In this document: positions 1-5,404 of the stretch, one piece after another
Numbering within the stretch: the first letter of the stretch is position 1
Layout of the letters: the number at the start of each line of letters is the position of its first letter
Assembly (NCBI GenBank): GCA_002727735.1
Contig: PBXW01000008.1
Location: forward strand, 5,772 to 11,175
DNA length: 5,404 nucleotides
Source of the DNA: Crocinitomicaceae bacterium
GTDB lineage: Bacteria > Bacteroidota > Bacteroidia > Flavobacteriales_D > Parvicellaceae
Direction of reading: 5' to 3'
The notes under the pieces: model-generated
What the model saw: only the letters and a program-made list of their open reading frames with translations
Databases searched by the model: none
Told to the model about the DNA's origin: nothing
Position numbers and translations under genes: made by a program

Positions 1-141
1 AACAAACAAATGACAGCGTCAGGTTTTTTCTACACAGGAACACCATATACTTGGGAGAAGGAGCCTTGGAGACCAAATATTCATACAGCTTGTTCTCCAG
101 CTAGAAATTTCGCCATAATTTCTTCACAATCAGATCAATAA
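1..141 (+). CDS. 3' end of an unrecognised protein (partial)
   Basis: Reading from base 1 gives 46 codons without a stop, ending in TAA at 139-141. Only the C-terminus is in the window. It is rich in aromatic residues and proline (TPYTWEKEPWRPN) and ends in a short polar tail (SSQSDQ). I do not recognise the family. It lacks the YPNP-type T9SS sorting domain, so this protein is not a type A T9SS cargo. The reading frame is supported by the intrinsic terminator that begins six bases after the stop. It could be an enzyme or a conserved hypothetical protein; nothing here decides between them. Confidence 0.6.
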   Translation, partial: NKQMTASGFFYTGTPYTWEKEPWRPNIHTACSPARNFAIISSQSDQ

Positions 142-146
142 AATAT

Positions 147-174
147 AAATCACCTTTCGGGGTGATTTTTTTTT
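147..174 (+). terminator. Rho-independent terminator after the upstream gene
   Basis: There is a perfect 8-bp stem, AAATCACC at 147-154 pairing with GGTGATTT at 161-168, with a 6-base loop TTTCGG. The run of T extends from 166 to 174 (nine T), partly shared with the stem. It starts six bases after the stop codon at 139-141. The opposite strand lacks an equivalent U-run, so it should act mainly on plus-strand transcription. Hairpins of this form are very common after genes in Flavobacteriia. Confidence 0.9.
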
Positions 175-191
175 AATTTTAATTTTAATTT
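174..191 (+). repeat. Three tandem copies of TAATTT directly before a start codon
   Basis: TAATTT occurs three times without interruption at 174-179, 180-185 and 186-191, and the ATG of the lipoprotein gene follows at 192. The first T is also the last base of the terminator U-run. The tract is the whole spacer between terminator and start codon, so it is the ribosome-loading region. AT-rich leaders without Shine-Dalgarno motifs are normal in Bacteroidota. A change in copy number could alter leader length, but this may simply be AT-rich low-complexity sequence. Confidence 0.6.
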
Positions 192-734
192 ATGAATAAA
201 TACATACTCTATTTAGTGCTTATATTTATTTTACCTCTTACAAGCTGTAAAAAGGGATGTACAGACCCATTAGCTTATAATTATAATGCTAATAGATCAA
301 TAGACAACGGTAGATGTAAATACCACCAATATGTAAGATTAGATTCAGTGAGAATTTATAATGTTAAAGATGAGAATGACAATGGTGTAGGTTGGGATTC
401 CCCATTTGCATGGTGGGATATGACTTTTGATGTATTTATTGATGATGAACTTGTTCATGTTTTACCAGATATATACAGTGTAAATTTTTCCTACATGAGT
501 GAAGATGTTTTGGTGGATCTATCAGATGTAAGTTCATTAAAAAATTATGATTGGGAATCAAGTGATTATAAAATTGTATTTTTTGATTATGACAACCCAA
601 ATGTAGAAATTGTTGACTCTGCTATTATTAATCCATTTTATTATTTGGGAACTAGACAAAATGATCGATTTTTTGATAGTATCAGATATAACCAACATGA
701 TTTAGATTTTAGAGCATATTTCAGTTGGGACTAA
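192..734 (+). CDS. Small lipoprotein with GC-D-P motif, unknown function
   Basis: This 180-residue protein has a lipoprotein signal peptide: hydrophobic residues 4-16, then lipobox LTSC with the lipidated cysteine at C19. After the anchor, residues 22-44 form a Cys-bounded motif (GCTDPLAYNYN ... C42-K-Y). It matches the short GC-x-DP-A-x-NY-(x)n-D-x-G-x-C-x-Y segment seen in many Bacteroidota surface proteins; C23 and C42 are probably disulfide-bonded. Residues 48-180 look like a beta-rich domain. The start (VRLDSVRIYNV, then NGVGWDSP) resembles the WD-containing, C2-like segment of other Bacteroidota lipoproteins, but that link is from memory and weak. The residues after C19 (KKG) lack the acidic lipoprotein export signal, so surface exposure is not indicated. 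No Shine-Dalgarno motif precedes the ATG. The stop overlaps the convergent deacetylase gene by four bases. Function unknown. Confidence 0.85.
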   Translation: MNKYILYLVLIFILPLTSCKKGCTDPLAYNYNANRSIDNGRCKYHQYVRLDSVRIYNVKDENDNGVGWDSPFAWWDMTFDVFIDDELVHVLPDIYSVNFSYMSEDVLVDLSDVSSLKNYDWESSDYKIVFFDYDNPNVEIVDSAIINPFYYLGTRQNDRFFDSIRYNQHDLDFRAYFSWD

Positions 735-1633
735 AATATAATATCAATCATACTTTTGTAGGTATTGCAATGTGCCTCTACAATGTCATAAATCTTTTCT
801 GAATATCCGCCACCCATTGAGGTAACAATTGGTATTTGATTTTTTCTAGCTAATTCATATACTAAATCATCTCTTTGTCTACATCCATTTCTACTAACAC
901 CAAGTCTACCTAGTTTATCTGTAGATAGGATATCAACCCCAGAAATGTAAAATATAATTTCAGGACTAATTTGTTTTTGAATGTTTTTGAGCGCATCATT
1001 TAGTATTGACAGATATAATTCATCATTTATCCCGTCTTCAAGTTCTATGTCTAGGTTTGAATTTTCCTTTTTAAAAGGATAGTTTTTTTCCCCATGCATA
1101 CTAAAAGAAAATACTCGGTCTTCGTTTTTAAATATAGATGCTGTTCCATTACCTTGATGAACATCTAAATCTACAATCAAAATTTTACTAAAATTGTATT
1201 GTTCCATAGCATAATATGATGCTACTGCAACATCATTAAATAGACAAAATCCTTCACCTCTATCTTTAAAGGCATGGTGTGTTCCTCCAGCTATGTTTGC
1301 TGCTGCACCATAATTCAATGCGAAGTCAACACATTCACATGTTCCTTTTGTAATAATGTATTCTCTTTCGACAAGTTCTTTAGTCAATGGAAATCCTGTT
1401 TTTCTAATTTCACTTCGACTCAAATTAAGATTGTTTAACTTCTGTATGTATTCAATATCATGTGCCTTTTCAACCCAATAGTTTTCGATTTTATTTGGAG
1501 AAAAAAAATTTTCTTTGCTCACTATTCCCTCATATACTAATTGACTAGGAATGAGTTCATATTTCATCATAGGAAAACGATGACCCTCTGGTAAAGGAAG
1601 AATGTACCTTTTGTCAAATGCAATTTTTAGCAT
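731..1633 (-). CDS. Histone deacetylase superfamily protein, class IV (HDAC11-like)
   Basis: This 300-residue cytoplasmic protein is a zinc-dependent deacetylase-fold enzyme (arginase/HDAC superfamily, COG0123) of full length for bacterial members. The catalytic set is present: paired histidines H119-H120 in GGTHHA, the FCLFND loop at 129-134, zinc ligands D157 and H159 in DLDVHQGNG, the third zinc ligand D234 in SGVD, and the catalytic tyrosine Y277 in GGGY. N162 sits where class I enzymes have Asp. The DLDVHQGNG and SMHGEKNYPF segments resemble class IV (HDAC11) proteins most. No signal peptide is seen. The substrate is unknown: bacterial homologues act on acetylated small molecules, polyamines or protein lysines, and HDAC11 removes long-chain fatty acyl groups. 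It lies 24 bases downstream of the YceI-family gene on the same strand, so it is probably cotranscribed. The stop is TAG, overlapping the convergent lipoprotein gene by four bases. Confidence 0.93.
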   Translation of the reverse strand: MLKIAFDKRYILPLPEGHRFPMMKYELIPSQLVYEGIVSKENFFSPNKIENYWVEKAHDIEYIQKLNNLNLSRSEIRKTGFPLTKELVEREYIITKGTCECVDFALNYGAAANIAGGTHHAFKDRGEGFCLFNDVAVASYYAMEQYNFSKILIVDLDVHQGNGTASIFKNEDRVFSFSMHGEKNYPFKKENSNLDIELEDGINDELYLSILNDALKNIQKQISPEIIFYISGVDILSTDKLGRLGVSRNGCRQRDDLVYELARKNQIPIVTSMGGGYSEKIYDIVEAHCNTYKSMIDIIF

Positions 1634-1657
1634 ACCAAAAAATATATGAAATAAGGA

Positions 1658-2332
1658 TTATTTTTTTTGAACTAATTCACAATAAAAGCTTACATCCACT
1701 TTATCACCAATAGATTTTATCGAGGGCATTCCTAAGTCAACTCGATTTAGCTGAAATTCACCATCAAAAATGGCAACTTCTTTATTGTTCTTATTTAGTT
1801 CTGTTCCTTTGAAATTGAATTTAAAGCTTAACTCACTTTCTTTTCCCATCATGTCAATTATACCTGTGGTGACATAATTAGTATCTTCTTTTTTTATTTC
1901 TTTTGAAATAAATGATATGGATGGATAATTAATAGTATTAAAGTAATCCTCATCCATTAGGTTTTTATCACGCATGCTATTATCTGTGTCAATACTACTT
2001 ACATCTATTGAAACCTTGAGTTTTGATTTAGTGGGGTCATTGTCAGATACTTTGAACAGAATATCGAAATTTTCAAAATAGCCTTTGGTGTATTTTGGAC
2101 TACTTTCAATGGTAAATGAGATTTCTGCACTTGAAGAATCTTCCTTTTGACTAATCCATGTTGTGGATATTAAATCATCAAATGATTTGACACTGTTTTC
2201 ATCTGTTGATTTAATGATGGTTTTTTCTAATTTACTTTCATTGTCACCACCCCATGTTAGGTATAAAAGCCCAAAAGCTAAACCAATAGCAGTTAGACCC
2301 ATAATCAGTATTAGTCTAATTTTTTTATTCAT
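1658..2332 (-). CDS. YceI-family protein with N-terminal membrane anchor
   Basis: This is a 224-residue protein. A basic start (MNKKIR) and one hydrophobic segment at about residues 6-26 are followed by a polar linker to about 57. No clear signal-peptidase site or lipobox is visible, so an uncleaved inner-membrane anchor facing the periplasm is likely. Residues 58-222 match the YceI domain, an extended lipocalin-like beta-barrel that binds isoprenoid or other long hydrophobic ligands in characterised members. Diagnostic stretches are FTIESSPKYTKGYFENFD (73-90), the SIDTDNSMRDKNLMDEDYFN block (113-132) with YPSISF after it, the late RVDLGMP (197-203), and IGDKVDVSF. The ligand is unknown. It is the first gene of a two-gene minus-strand unit with the HDAC-like gene. 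The coding strand ends in a run of eight A just before TAA (VQKK end). Family assignment is firm; the physiological role is not. Confidence 0.92.
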   Translation of the reverse strand: MNKKIRLILIMGLTAIGLAFGLLYLTWGGDNESKLEKTIIKSTDENSVKSFDDLISTTWISQKEDSSSAEISFTIESSPKYTKGYFENFDILFKVSDNDPTKSKLKVSIDVSSIDTDNSMRDKNLMDEDYFNTINYPSISFISKEIKKEDTNYVTTGIIDMMGKESELSFKFNFKGTELNKNNKEVAIFDGEFQLNRVDLGMPSIKSIGDKVDVSFYCELVQKK

Positions 2333-2433
2333 TTCTTTTTGATTGAAAAGCTAAAACTATGAAATGTTTAATTAAAAATGACTTCAAAAGTAATTTTTAC
2401 TAAATTGGAAAATGTAATTTTTACACTTAGTTT
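2333..2433. promoter_or_regulatory. Divergent intergenic region between YceI and the sulfatase unit
   Basis: This 101-base, very AT-rich gap separates two divergently transcribed genes, so promoters for both must lie in it or extend into the gene starts. No confident match to the Bacteroidota -33 TTG / -7 TAnnTTTG promoter was found on either strand. The nearest plus-strand candidate is TTG at 2405-2407 with TAGTTTAT 20 bases later at 2428-2435, but it overlaps the start codon and has a degenerate -7 element. A perfect 10-base palindrome TTTAATTAAA lies at 2367-2376, and a duplicated near-palindrome occupies 2390-2424. Confidence 0.6.
2390..2424. repeat. Two identical 11-base near-palindromes GTAATTTTTAC
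   Basis: GTAATTTTTAC occurs at 2390-2400 and again at 2414-2424. Each copy is an inverted repeat (GTAA, three T, TTAC), and the copies are 24 bases apart start to start. The second ends nine bases before the ATG at 2434. Two dyad-symmetric sites in tandem fit a dimeric regulator controlling the plus-strand sulfatase unit, the YceI gene, or both. Chance in AT-rich DNA cannot be excluded, and no regulator gene is in the window. Confidence 0.5.
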
Positions 2434-3588
2434 ATGGCAAAACATCTAAAAATTTTTACTACTAATTTTAAATCAAAAGTTCTTTTATTCACTTTTCTTA
2501 TTAGTTCATTATCTGTAACTCTTATTTGTAATGCACAAATTATCTACAATTGGCAAAATTCTAAAGAAGGATGGGTGAGTGGTGGTGGATGTACGTTAAC
2601 AGAACAGCCTGATGCTTTAGCGATGCGATCTTTTAATACAACGCCAATTATGAGGAGTGGAAATCTACAAGCCGATTTAGGTATTGATGCTTCTGATTAC
2701 AATAAAGTTGAGATCACCCTAAAAAACCCTACAACAACTCCAGCTAATGCCAACGCAAGACTTTTTGTGTACCCACCCAATTCTAATACAGCATTTTGTT
2801 ATTTCAACTTCTTGGTTGATACATCAATGACGGGTTATTCAACATATACCATTCATTTAGACTCAACTCCTACAAATGGTGTTTACAGTGGGCCAGTTGC
2901 AAGATTTGGGCTTAGAGGTCCTTGGGGGGTTGCTAATGGAGATACTATATATTGGAAACAGATGGTTATATCTAACACTAATATTGTAATAGACACTGTT
3001 GATGTAACCTTTAAATTAAATATGGCCAATGTAACAGAACCGTTTATAACCCCAGAGTTAAATGGAACATTTAATTCTTGGTGTGGAAATTGTAATCCAA
3101 TGACATCTTCACTTCAAAATGATATTTGGGAAGTAACACTACCTTTTGTTAGTGGAGATACTATTGAATATAAATTTTCAGCTGATGACTGGTCAATTCA
3201 AGAGACAAATGATCCAACCGGCTTTTGCACAAATGGAAATACAAACTTCACAAATAGAATCTTAGTAATTCCGAACAGCGATACCACACTTATTCCAGTA
3301 TGCTGGGGAAGCTGTGACACATGCTCTTCTGTAAGCTCTAATATTCAAAATAAAACAAAAGATATTTTAGTTTATCCCAATCCATCAGAAGGTTTTATAA
3401 CCATACAAAACAAAAATGTAATTGATAAAATCATAATAAGGGATATATATGGAAAAACCGTTTATATAGACGATAAAAATCAAAGAAATAAACTAATTAA
3501 CTTAACTAATTTTCAAAGCAATGTTTATTGTCTTAGTTATTTAATAAATGACAAGTGGGAAAGTGAATATATTGTAATTCAACATTAA
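2434..3588 (+). CDS. T9SS-secreted protein with two carbohydrate-binding-like domains
   Basis: This is a 384-residue exported protein. A signal peptide covers residues 1-34 (hydrophobic 16-31, predicted cleavage after CNA), leaving Q35 as first mature residue. Residues about 35-180 form a beta-sandwich-like module beginning YNWQNSKEGWVSGGG, resembling the non-catalytic carbohydrate-binding modules of secreted Bacteroidota proteins. Residues about 188-295 form a second module (VTFKLNMANV, NGTFNSWCGNC, IEYKFSADDW, NRILVIP) like the E-set glycan-recognition domains of the CBM20/CBM48 type. It has cysteine pairs C217/C220 and C294/C297, plus C265 and C290. Residues 311-384 are a type A T9SS sorting domain (YPNPSEG at 314-320, IRDIYGKTVY, a final beta-strand block). 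No glycosidase or lyase motif is visible, so it is probably a surface or released glycan-binding protein. It leads a unit with the sulfatase 10 bases downstream. Signal peptide and T9SS domain are firm; the glycan ligand is inferred. Confidence 0.88.
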   Translation: MAKHLKIFTTNFKSKVLLFTFLISSLSVTLICNAQIIYNWQNSKEGWVSGGGCTLTEQPDALAMRSFNTTPIMRSGNLQADLGIDASDYNKVEITLKNPTTTPANANARLFVYPPNSNTAFCYFNFLVDTSMTGYSTYTIHLDSTPTNGVYSGPVARFGLRGPWGVANGDTIYWKQMVISNTNIVIDTVDVTFKLNMANVTEPFITPELNGTFNSWCGNCNPMTSSLQNDIWEVTLPFVSGDTIEYKFSADDWSIQETNDPTGFCTNGNTNFTNRILVIPNSDTTLIPVCWGSCDTCSSVSSNIQNKTKDILVYPNPSEGFITIQNKNVIDKIIIRDIYGKTVYIDDKNQRNKLINLTNFQSNVYCLSYLINDKWESEYIVIQH

Positions 3589-3590
3589 AA
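3586..3590 (+). promoter_or_regulatory. TAAAA ribosome-loading motif overlapping the upstream stop codon
   Basis: TAAAA at 3586-3590 includes the TAA stop of the T9SS protein gene and lies eight bases before the sulfatase ATG at 3599. TAAAA a few bases upstream of the start is the reported translation-initiation element in Flavobacterium, replacing Shine-Dalgarno. Its position supports the start at 3599 and suggests that reinitiation couples the two genes. In DNA this AT-rich the match could be accidental. Confidence 0.4.
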
Positions 3591-3598
3591 TTTTCCTC

Positions 3599-5134
3599 AT
3601 GAAAAATCAACGTATTTATTCGATTATAATAATTACATTGTTTTTCCTTAATTCTTGTACAACAGTAGACCACAACAATAAAAATCTTGATAAATTAAAT
3701 GTCTTATTCATTATTGCAGATGATTTAAATTGTGATTTAGGTGTATATGGTCATCCATTGGTGAAAACTCCAAATATTGACCATTTAGCAAATAATGGTT
3801 TTACCTTTCTAAATGCACATAATCAATACCCATTGTGCGGACCATCAAGGGCTTCCTTTATGACGGGTCTTTACACCAATCAAACCAACATTACTCAAAA
3901 TAATGTTTTGATAAGAAATGCAATACCTGATGTTATTACTTTAGGTCAAAGGTTCAGACAACAAGGCTATCAATCTGTGAGGATTGGAAAAATATTTCAC
4001 TATGACAATCCAAGTGCTATTGGTACTTCGGGAGCCGATGATATTTATTCTTGGGATCAAACCATAAACCCTTATGGTAGAGATAAATTGGAAGAGTATA
4101 AAATCAACACTTTGTCTGAAAGAAGATACGGTGGTACTTTAAGTTGGTTAGCAGCTGATGGAATAGATAAAGAACAGACTGATGGGATAGGTGCCTCTGA
4201 GGCTATTAAAATGATTGAAAAATTTGCCAATAATAGTCAACAGTTCTTTTTGGCTGTTGGTTTTTTTAGACCACATACCCCTTTTGTGGCACCAAAAAAA
4301 TATTTTGATTTTTACAATAGAGAAGAAATGGTAATACAAAAAAGTTCTGATGATTATCTAAAAACAATACCTATTCCAGCAGCAAAAACCATAAGGGCTA
4401 AATACAACCAAGTAGACTTAGATGTGGATCTAGCTAAAGAAATTAAGGAAGCCTACTATTCCACCGTATCATTTGTTGATGCCCAAGTTGGAAGAGTACT
4501 TCAAAAATTAAAAGAAACAGGATTGGATAAAAACACCATTGTTGTTTTTACATCTGATCATGGATATCATTTGGGAGAACATGGACACTGGCAGAAATTA
4601 ACACTTTTTGAAAATGCTACTAGAATTCCACTTATAATATATGCTCCAAATATTGAAGGAGGAAAAATAATTAAGTCTCCAGTTGAGCTTTTAGATCTTT
4701 ATCCAACATTGATGGATTTAACAGAAATAAAAACACCAAAACATGTTGTTGGAAGAAGTTTAAAGCCAATTTTAGTCGGTGAAAAATCAGAAGTCAGAAA
4801 AAACGCATTAACGAGACTTAATAATGGATATTCCATGAAAACTAATCATCATAGAATAACAATGTGGGGAAATGATGGTGAATTTGGTTTTGAGTTATAT
4901 GATCATTTATCAGATTCCAATGAACTTTTAAATTTGGCTAATAATATTGAATTTAAACCCTTATTAGATTCTTTAACAATTGTATTAAATGAAAGAATTA
5001 AAAATGCCAATAAAATACCTGACGAACTGGGTAGAAGATTTGACAACCCAAAAGCTATAAATAAAGCACCTAATATTACTTTCGGAGATATTCATGATGA
5101 AAATGGAAAAAGAGTTCTAATGAAAAATGAATAA
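3599..5134 (+). CDS. Lipoprotein sulfatase, iduronate-2-sulfatase-like (probable S1_7)
   Basis: This 511-residue family S1 sulfatase hydrolyses sulfate esters, here probably on a sulfated polysaccharide fragment. The lipoprotein signal ends in lipobox LNSC (C20). The next residues (TTVDH) lack the acidic surface-export signal, so a periplasmic site is favoured. The formylglycine motif C80-G-P-S-R84 is intact and needs an FGE-type maturase not encoded here. Other active-site residues are D41, D42, D320 and H321 (calcium ligands), K131 and H134 (GKIFH), H226 (RPHTPF) and K333 (GHWQK). Their spacing matches human iduronate-2-sulfatase as I recall it (D45, D46, C84, R88, K135, H138, H229, D334, H335, K347). 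This supports an IDS-like S1_7 assignment, a subfamily seen in carrageenan-, ulvan- and glycosaminoglycan-degrading loci. Length is normal and no key residue is missing. It lies 10 bases after the T9SS gene and overlaps the next sulfatase start. The exact substrate is unknown. Confidence 0.95.
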   Translation: MKNQRIYSIIIITLFFLNSCTTVDHNNKNLDKLNVLFIIADDLNCDLGVYGHPLVKTPNIDHLANNGFTFLNAHNQYPLCGPSRASFMTGLYTNQTNITQNNVLIRNAIPDVITLGQRFRQQGYQSVRIGKIFHYDNPSAIGTSGADDIYSWDQTINPYGRDKLEEYKINTLSERRYGGTLSWLAADGIDKEQTDGIGASEAIKMIEKFANNSQQFFLAVGFFRPHTPFVAPKKYFDFYNREEMVIQKSSDDYLKTIPIPAAKTIRAKYNQVDLDVDLAKEIKEAYYSTVSFVDAQVGRVLQKLKETGLDKNTIVVFTSDHGYHLGEHGHWQKLTLFENATRIPLIIYAPNIEGGKIIKSPVELLDLYPTLMDLTEIKTPKHVVGRSLKPILVGEKSEVRKNALTRLNNGYSMKTNHHRITMWGNDGEFGFELYDHLSDSNELLNLANNIEFKPLLDSLTIVLNERIKNANKIPDELGRRFDNPKAINKAPNITFGDIHDENGKRVLMKNE

Positions 5135-5404
5135 TGTTGTGATGATTCTAAATAAAAATGTCGTCAAATCATTAATTTTTATTACTGTTTACATAATGTT
5201 GTTTTCATGTGTAAATGCACCCAAAAAACACAAGACTGAATCTCCTAATTTCATTGTTTTTCTAGTTGACGATCAGGGTTGGAACGGAACTTCTGTTCAA
5301 ATGATGAATAAAGAACCTCTATCTAAAAGTGATTACCATGAAACGCCAAATTTGGAAATTTTAGCTCAAAATGGAATTAAATTTTCAAATGCGTACTCCT
5401 CAGC
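5127..5404 (+). CDS. Second lipoprotein sulfatase, N-terminal part (runs off window)
   Basis: The open frame starts at ATG 5127, eight bases inside the preceding sulfatase gene, and continues to the window edge without a stop (92 full codons). An alternative in-frame ATG at 5142 lies seven bases after that gene's stop; both give a usable signal peptide and neither has an exact TAAAA motif, so the start is unresolved. The lipobox is LFSC (C28 from the first ATG, C23 from the second). The mature part begins a sulfatase domain: PNFIVFLVDDQGWNGTSVQM with calcium ligands D48 and D49, then SKSDYHETPNLEILAQNGIKFSNAY. The formylglycine motif is expected just past the edge. The residues between the DD pair and the TPN motif differ clearly from the upstream sulfatase (DDLNCDLGVYG), so this is another S1 subfamily rather than a recent duplicate. 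It is probably cotranscribed with the upstream genes. Confidence 0.9.
   Translation, partial: MNNVVMILNKNVVKSLIFITVYIMLFSCVNAPKKHKTESPNFIVFLVDDQGWNGTSVQMMNKEPLSKSDYHETPNLEILAQNGIKFSNAYSS

Noticed and set aside
756..783. Inverted repeat TTGTAG ... CTACAA near the convergent gene ends
   Set aside because: The stem is only 6 bp with a 16-base loop and no following T-run, and it lies within the deacetylase coding sequence, so it is not a credible terminator.
1661..1668. Run of eight T at the 3' end of the YceI gene as a possible terminator tail
   Set aside because: On the transcribed minus strand this is a run of A coding for Lys-Lys, with no hairpin before it, so it cannot act as a U-tract.
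2337..2368. Possible promoter elements (TTTTTG ... TATG) in the divergent region
   Set aside because: Spacing could be made to fit, but the downstream element does not match TAnnTTTG. In DNA this AT-rich, partial matches are uninformative.
4148..4339. 63-codon open frame on the minus strand inside the sulfatase gene
   Set aside because: It lies wholly opposite a well-supported sulfatase whose catalytic motifs cover the same bases. It has no recognisable domain, and its Phe/Ile-rich composition is what antisense reading of AT-rich coding DNA gives.
5153..5175. TAAAA directly followed by ATG at 5158, a good-looking initiation site
   Set aside because: That ATG is out of frame with the sulfatase and meets a stop after five codons, so it is not the sulfatase start.

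Overview
The window looks like chromosomal DNA from a marine or otherwise polysaccharide-degrading member of the Bacteroidota, most likely class Flavobacteriia. The evidence is strongly AT-rich sequence, no Shine-Dalgarno motifs ahead of the genes, a type IX secretion (T9SS) C-terminal sorting domain, Bacteroidota-style lipoproteins, and a short terminator hairpin of a kind common in that group. No species can be named from the sequence alone.

Layout: (1) 1-141 is the 3' end of an unrecognised plus-strand gene, closed by a clear intrinsic terminator (147-174). (2) 192-734 (+) encodes a small lipoprotein of unknown function with a Cys-bounded GC-D-P-type motif. It converges on, and overlaps by 4 bases, the next gene. 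(3) 731-2332 (-) is a two-gene unit: a membrane-anchored YceI-family protein is transcribed first, then a complete HDAC-superfamily (class IV/HDAC11-like) deacetylase. (4) 2333-2433 is a 101-base divergent intergenic region holding two identical 11-base near-palindromes. (5) 2434 to the right edge (+) is a tightly packed unit: a T9SS-secreted protein with two carbohydrate-binding-like modules and no visible catalytic domain, an iduronate-2-sulfatase-like lipoprotein sulfatase, and the start of a second, dissimilar lipoprotein sulfatase that runs off the window.

The right half reads as the edge of a sulfated-polysaccharide utilisation locus. The T9SS protein would bind glycan outside the cell or on its surface, and the two sulfatases would remove sulfate esters, probably in the periplasm. 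Both are expected to need formylglycine maturation by an enzyme not encoded here. No SusC/SusD pair, glycoside hydrolase or lyase is visible, so the substrate cannot be assigned. The left half looks like ordinary chromosomal background. No RNA genes, insertion sequences, CRISPR arrays or phage genes were seen, and no gap without a gene exceeds about 100 bases. I did not find convincing evidence of a wholly new system. The best leads are the non-catalytic binding protein leading the sulfatase unit, the duplicated near-palindrome upstream of it, and the pairing of an HDAC11-like enzyme with a lipid-binding-fold protein.
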